Shown here: one piece after another, positions 62,836 to 64,000 of the stretch
Layout of the letters: each line of letters starts with the position of its first letter
Position numbering within the stretch: position 1 is the stretch's first letter
From: Mucilaginibacter sp. UBA5151
GTDB lineage: Bacteria; Bacteroidota; Bacteroidia; Sphingobacteriales; Sphingobacteriaceae
Assembly: GCA_002413785.1 (NCBI GenBank)
Contig: DHXR01000044.1
Coordinates: 27,299-91,298 of the forward strand
DNA: 64,000 nt
Reading direction: 5' to 3'
The notes under the pieces: generated by a model
Databases searched by the model: none
The model's input: only the letters and a program-made list of their open reading frames with translations
Told to the model about the DNA's origin: nothing
Made by a program: the position numbers and the translations under genes

Positions 62836-64000
62836 GCGGAAAAAGCCTCATCGGCGCATTGAATTACAATGAGAATAAATTGCGAAATGATAAGGCGCAG
62901 CTTATTGAGACGAGCGGATATTTCAAGGATTTGGAGGACCTGAATTTCTATGACAAGCTGTTACGGTTGACAGATTTGGCATCAAGAAATGAAAGAACTA
63001 AAACAAACACCGTCCATATTTCTTTAAATTTCGCTATCGGTGAGCAGCTTGAAAAACACCTGCTTCAGCAGATTGTTAATGATTATATGGAGCAGATCGG
63101 GTTTGGTAACCAGCCTTATTTAGCGTACCAACATTCTGATGCAGGGCACCCGCACGTCCATATTGTTACCACTAATATCCAAACATCGGGCGAGCGGATA
63201 AGCCTGCACCTGTTGGGTAAAACCAAATCTGAAACAGCAAGGAAAGCCATAGAAATCCAGTATGGCTTGCAACAGGCCGGCAACAGTTCTAAGGAGCTAA
63301 GGCTGCCGGAAAGAATACCATTAAAACAGGTTAGCTATGGAAAAACAGAAACTAAAAGAGCCATAACCAATGTGGTTAGTGAGGTAATTAAAAGTTATAA
63401 ATTCACAAGCATACCCGAGTTAAACGCAGTGCTTAACCAGTTCAATGTAACCGCAGACAGAGGTTCTAAAGATTCAAGGATGTATGAAAAGAACGGACTT
63501 GTTTATTGGGTACTCGATGAAAAAGGCAATAAACTTGGCGTACCAATTAAGGCCAGTAGCATTTATGGAAAGCCTACTTTAAAAACATTGGAAGATCGTT
63601 TCAGGCTAAATGAAGTATTACGCAAACCATTGAGGGAGCAATTAAAAAACGCAATTGATGCAGTGTTGTCTAAACCTGTTAACAAAGCGAAATTCCAACA
63701 AGAACTTCATCAAAAAGGGATACAGGTAATATTCCGGCAAAACGAGGAAGGTCGGTTGTATGGAGTAACTTTTGTGGATCATCAAAGTAAATCTGTTTTT
63801 AATGGCAGTGATTTGGGTAAGGCCTATAGTGCAGCCTCTTTTATAAATCGCTTTGCCAATACGGATAACCTCAAAAATCAACCGGTTACCGCAACTAAAG
63901 ATACTGGTAGCAGTAATGATAATATGAATACCATAAAAGATCATACAGGTAGCCAGGGCGATTTTAATTCCGGTAAAACTTTACTGGATAATCTCTTTCA
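62817..64000 (+). CDS. Relaxase / mobilization nuclease (partial, cut by window end)
   Basis: From ATG 62817 (VAKIISGKSLIGALNYNENKLR) the frame stays open to the window end, giving about 394 residues. The relaxase motif III is AYQHSDAGHPHVHIVTTNI, with the His triad used to hold the metal. This is the MobA/VirD2-type layout of Bacteroidota mobilization proteins such as BmgA. It nicks oriT and pilots the strand. The C-terminus is not visible. Confidence 0.92.
   Translation, partial: MVAKIISGKSLIGALNYNENKLRNDKAQLIETSGYFKDLEDLNFYDKLLRLTDLASRNERTKTNTVHISLNFAIGEQLEKHLLQQIVNDYMEQIGFGNQPYLAYQHSDAGHPHVHIVTTNIQTSGERISLHLLGKTKSETARKAIEIQYGLQQAGNSSKELRLPERIPLKQVSYGKTETKRAITNVVSEVIKSYKFTSIPELNAVLNQFNVTADRGSKDSRMYEKNGLVYWVLDEKGNKLGVPIKASSIYGKPTLKTLEDRFRLNEVLRKPLREQLKNAIDAVLSKPVNKAKFQQELHQKGIQVIFRQNEEGRLYGVTFVDHQSKSVFNGSDLGKAYSAASFINRFANTDNLKNQPVTATKDTGSSNDNMNTIKDHTGSQGDFNSGKTLLDNLF

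Larger units (their letters stand above)
46220..64000. mobile_element. Integrative mobilizable element at tRNA-Arg (right end outside window)
   Basis: The tRNA gene is followed by a CTnDOT-like tyrosine integrase, a second integrase remnant, cargo (group II intron, four-gene defence-like operon), an excisionase-like helix-turn-helix gene, MobC and a relaxase. No conjugation machinery is visible, so the element looks mobilizable rather than self-transferring. The true left end is within or just after the tRNA; the right end is not in the window. Some parts may be tandem islands rather than one unit. Confidence 0.75.

Overview
The window looks like chromosomal DNA of a Sphingobacteriaceae-type Bacteroidota, most like Mucilaginibacter or Pedobacter. 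The reasons are SusC/SusD pairs, a triple-Y LuxR-type regulator, DUF5686 and BadF-type sugar kinases, start sites preceded by TAnnTTTG rather than strong Shine-Dalgarno sequences, and dispersed REP-like palindromes. Family calls come from reading motifs; no database search was run.

Layout. (1) 1-11405, minus strand: a polysaccharide utilization locus with SusC, SusD, a LamG lipoprotein and two PF10091/GH144-like glucanases (one cut by the window edge). Upstream lie a YoeB-type toxin-antitoxin pair and a 964-residue one-component regulator. (2) 11532-26413: mostly housekeeping genes: trhO, a DUF5686 protein, kbl, a PIN toxin-antitoxin pair, pheS, a Rieske-like lipoprotein, TetR, SYLF, a penicillin acylase, a U32 protein (TrhP-like) with a ferredoxin, and several small or decayed genes (DUF1203 pseudogene, DUF433 with a beheaded toxin). 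(3) 26677-40506: an alpha-glucan cluster of two GH13 enzymes, a sugar MFS transporter, GH65 maltose phosphorylase, beta-phosphoglucomutase, GH31 and glgB. Together these would convert starch or maltodextrin to maltose, then glucose plus beta-glucose-1-phosphate, then glucose-6-phosphate, with storage as glycogen. (4) 40622-45263: a pfkA / kinase-like / gapA operon, a divergent NrtR-type regulator and a GlcNAc-kinase-like gene.

(5) 46220-64000: a mobile island. A tRNA-Arg(TCT) gene is followed by a tyrosine integrase, a remnant of a second related integrase, a group IIC intron placed directly after a terminator, a four-gene minus-strand operon that resembles a restriction/defence system (PLD-SF2 helicase, Eco57I-type adenine methylase, SMC-like ATPase, DUF262-DUF1524 nuclease), and then a helix-turn-helix protein, a possible oriT, MobC and a relaxase that runs off the window. 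This is best read as an integrative mobilizable element carrying a defence cargo.

The strongest candidate for an incompletely described system is the 50679-61181 operon. It has no PglZ or BrxC (so not BREX) and no DrmB (so not DISARM), and it combines an m6A-type methylase, a nuclease-helicase fusion, an ATPase and a type IV-like nuclease.
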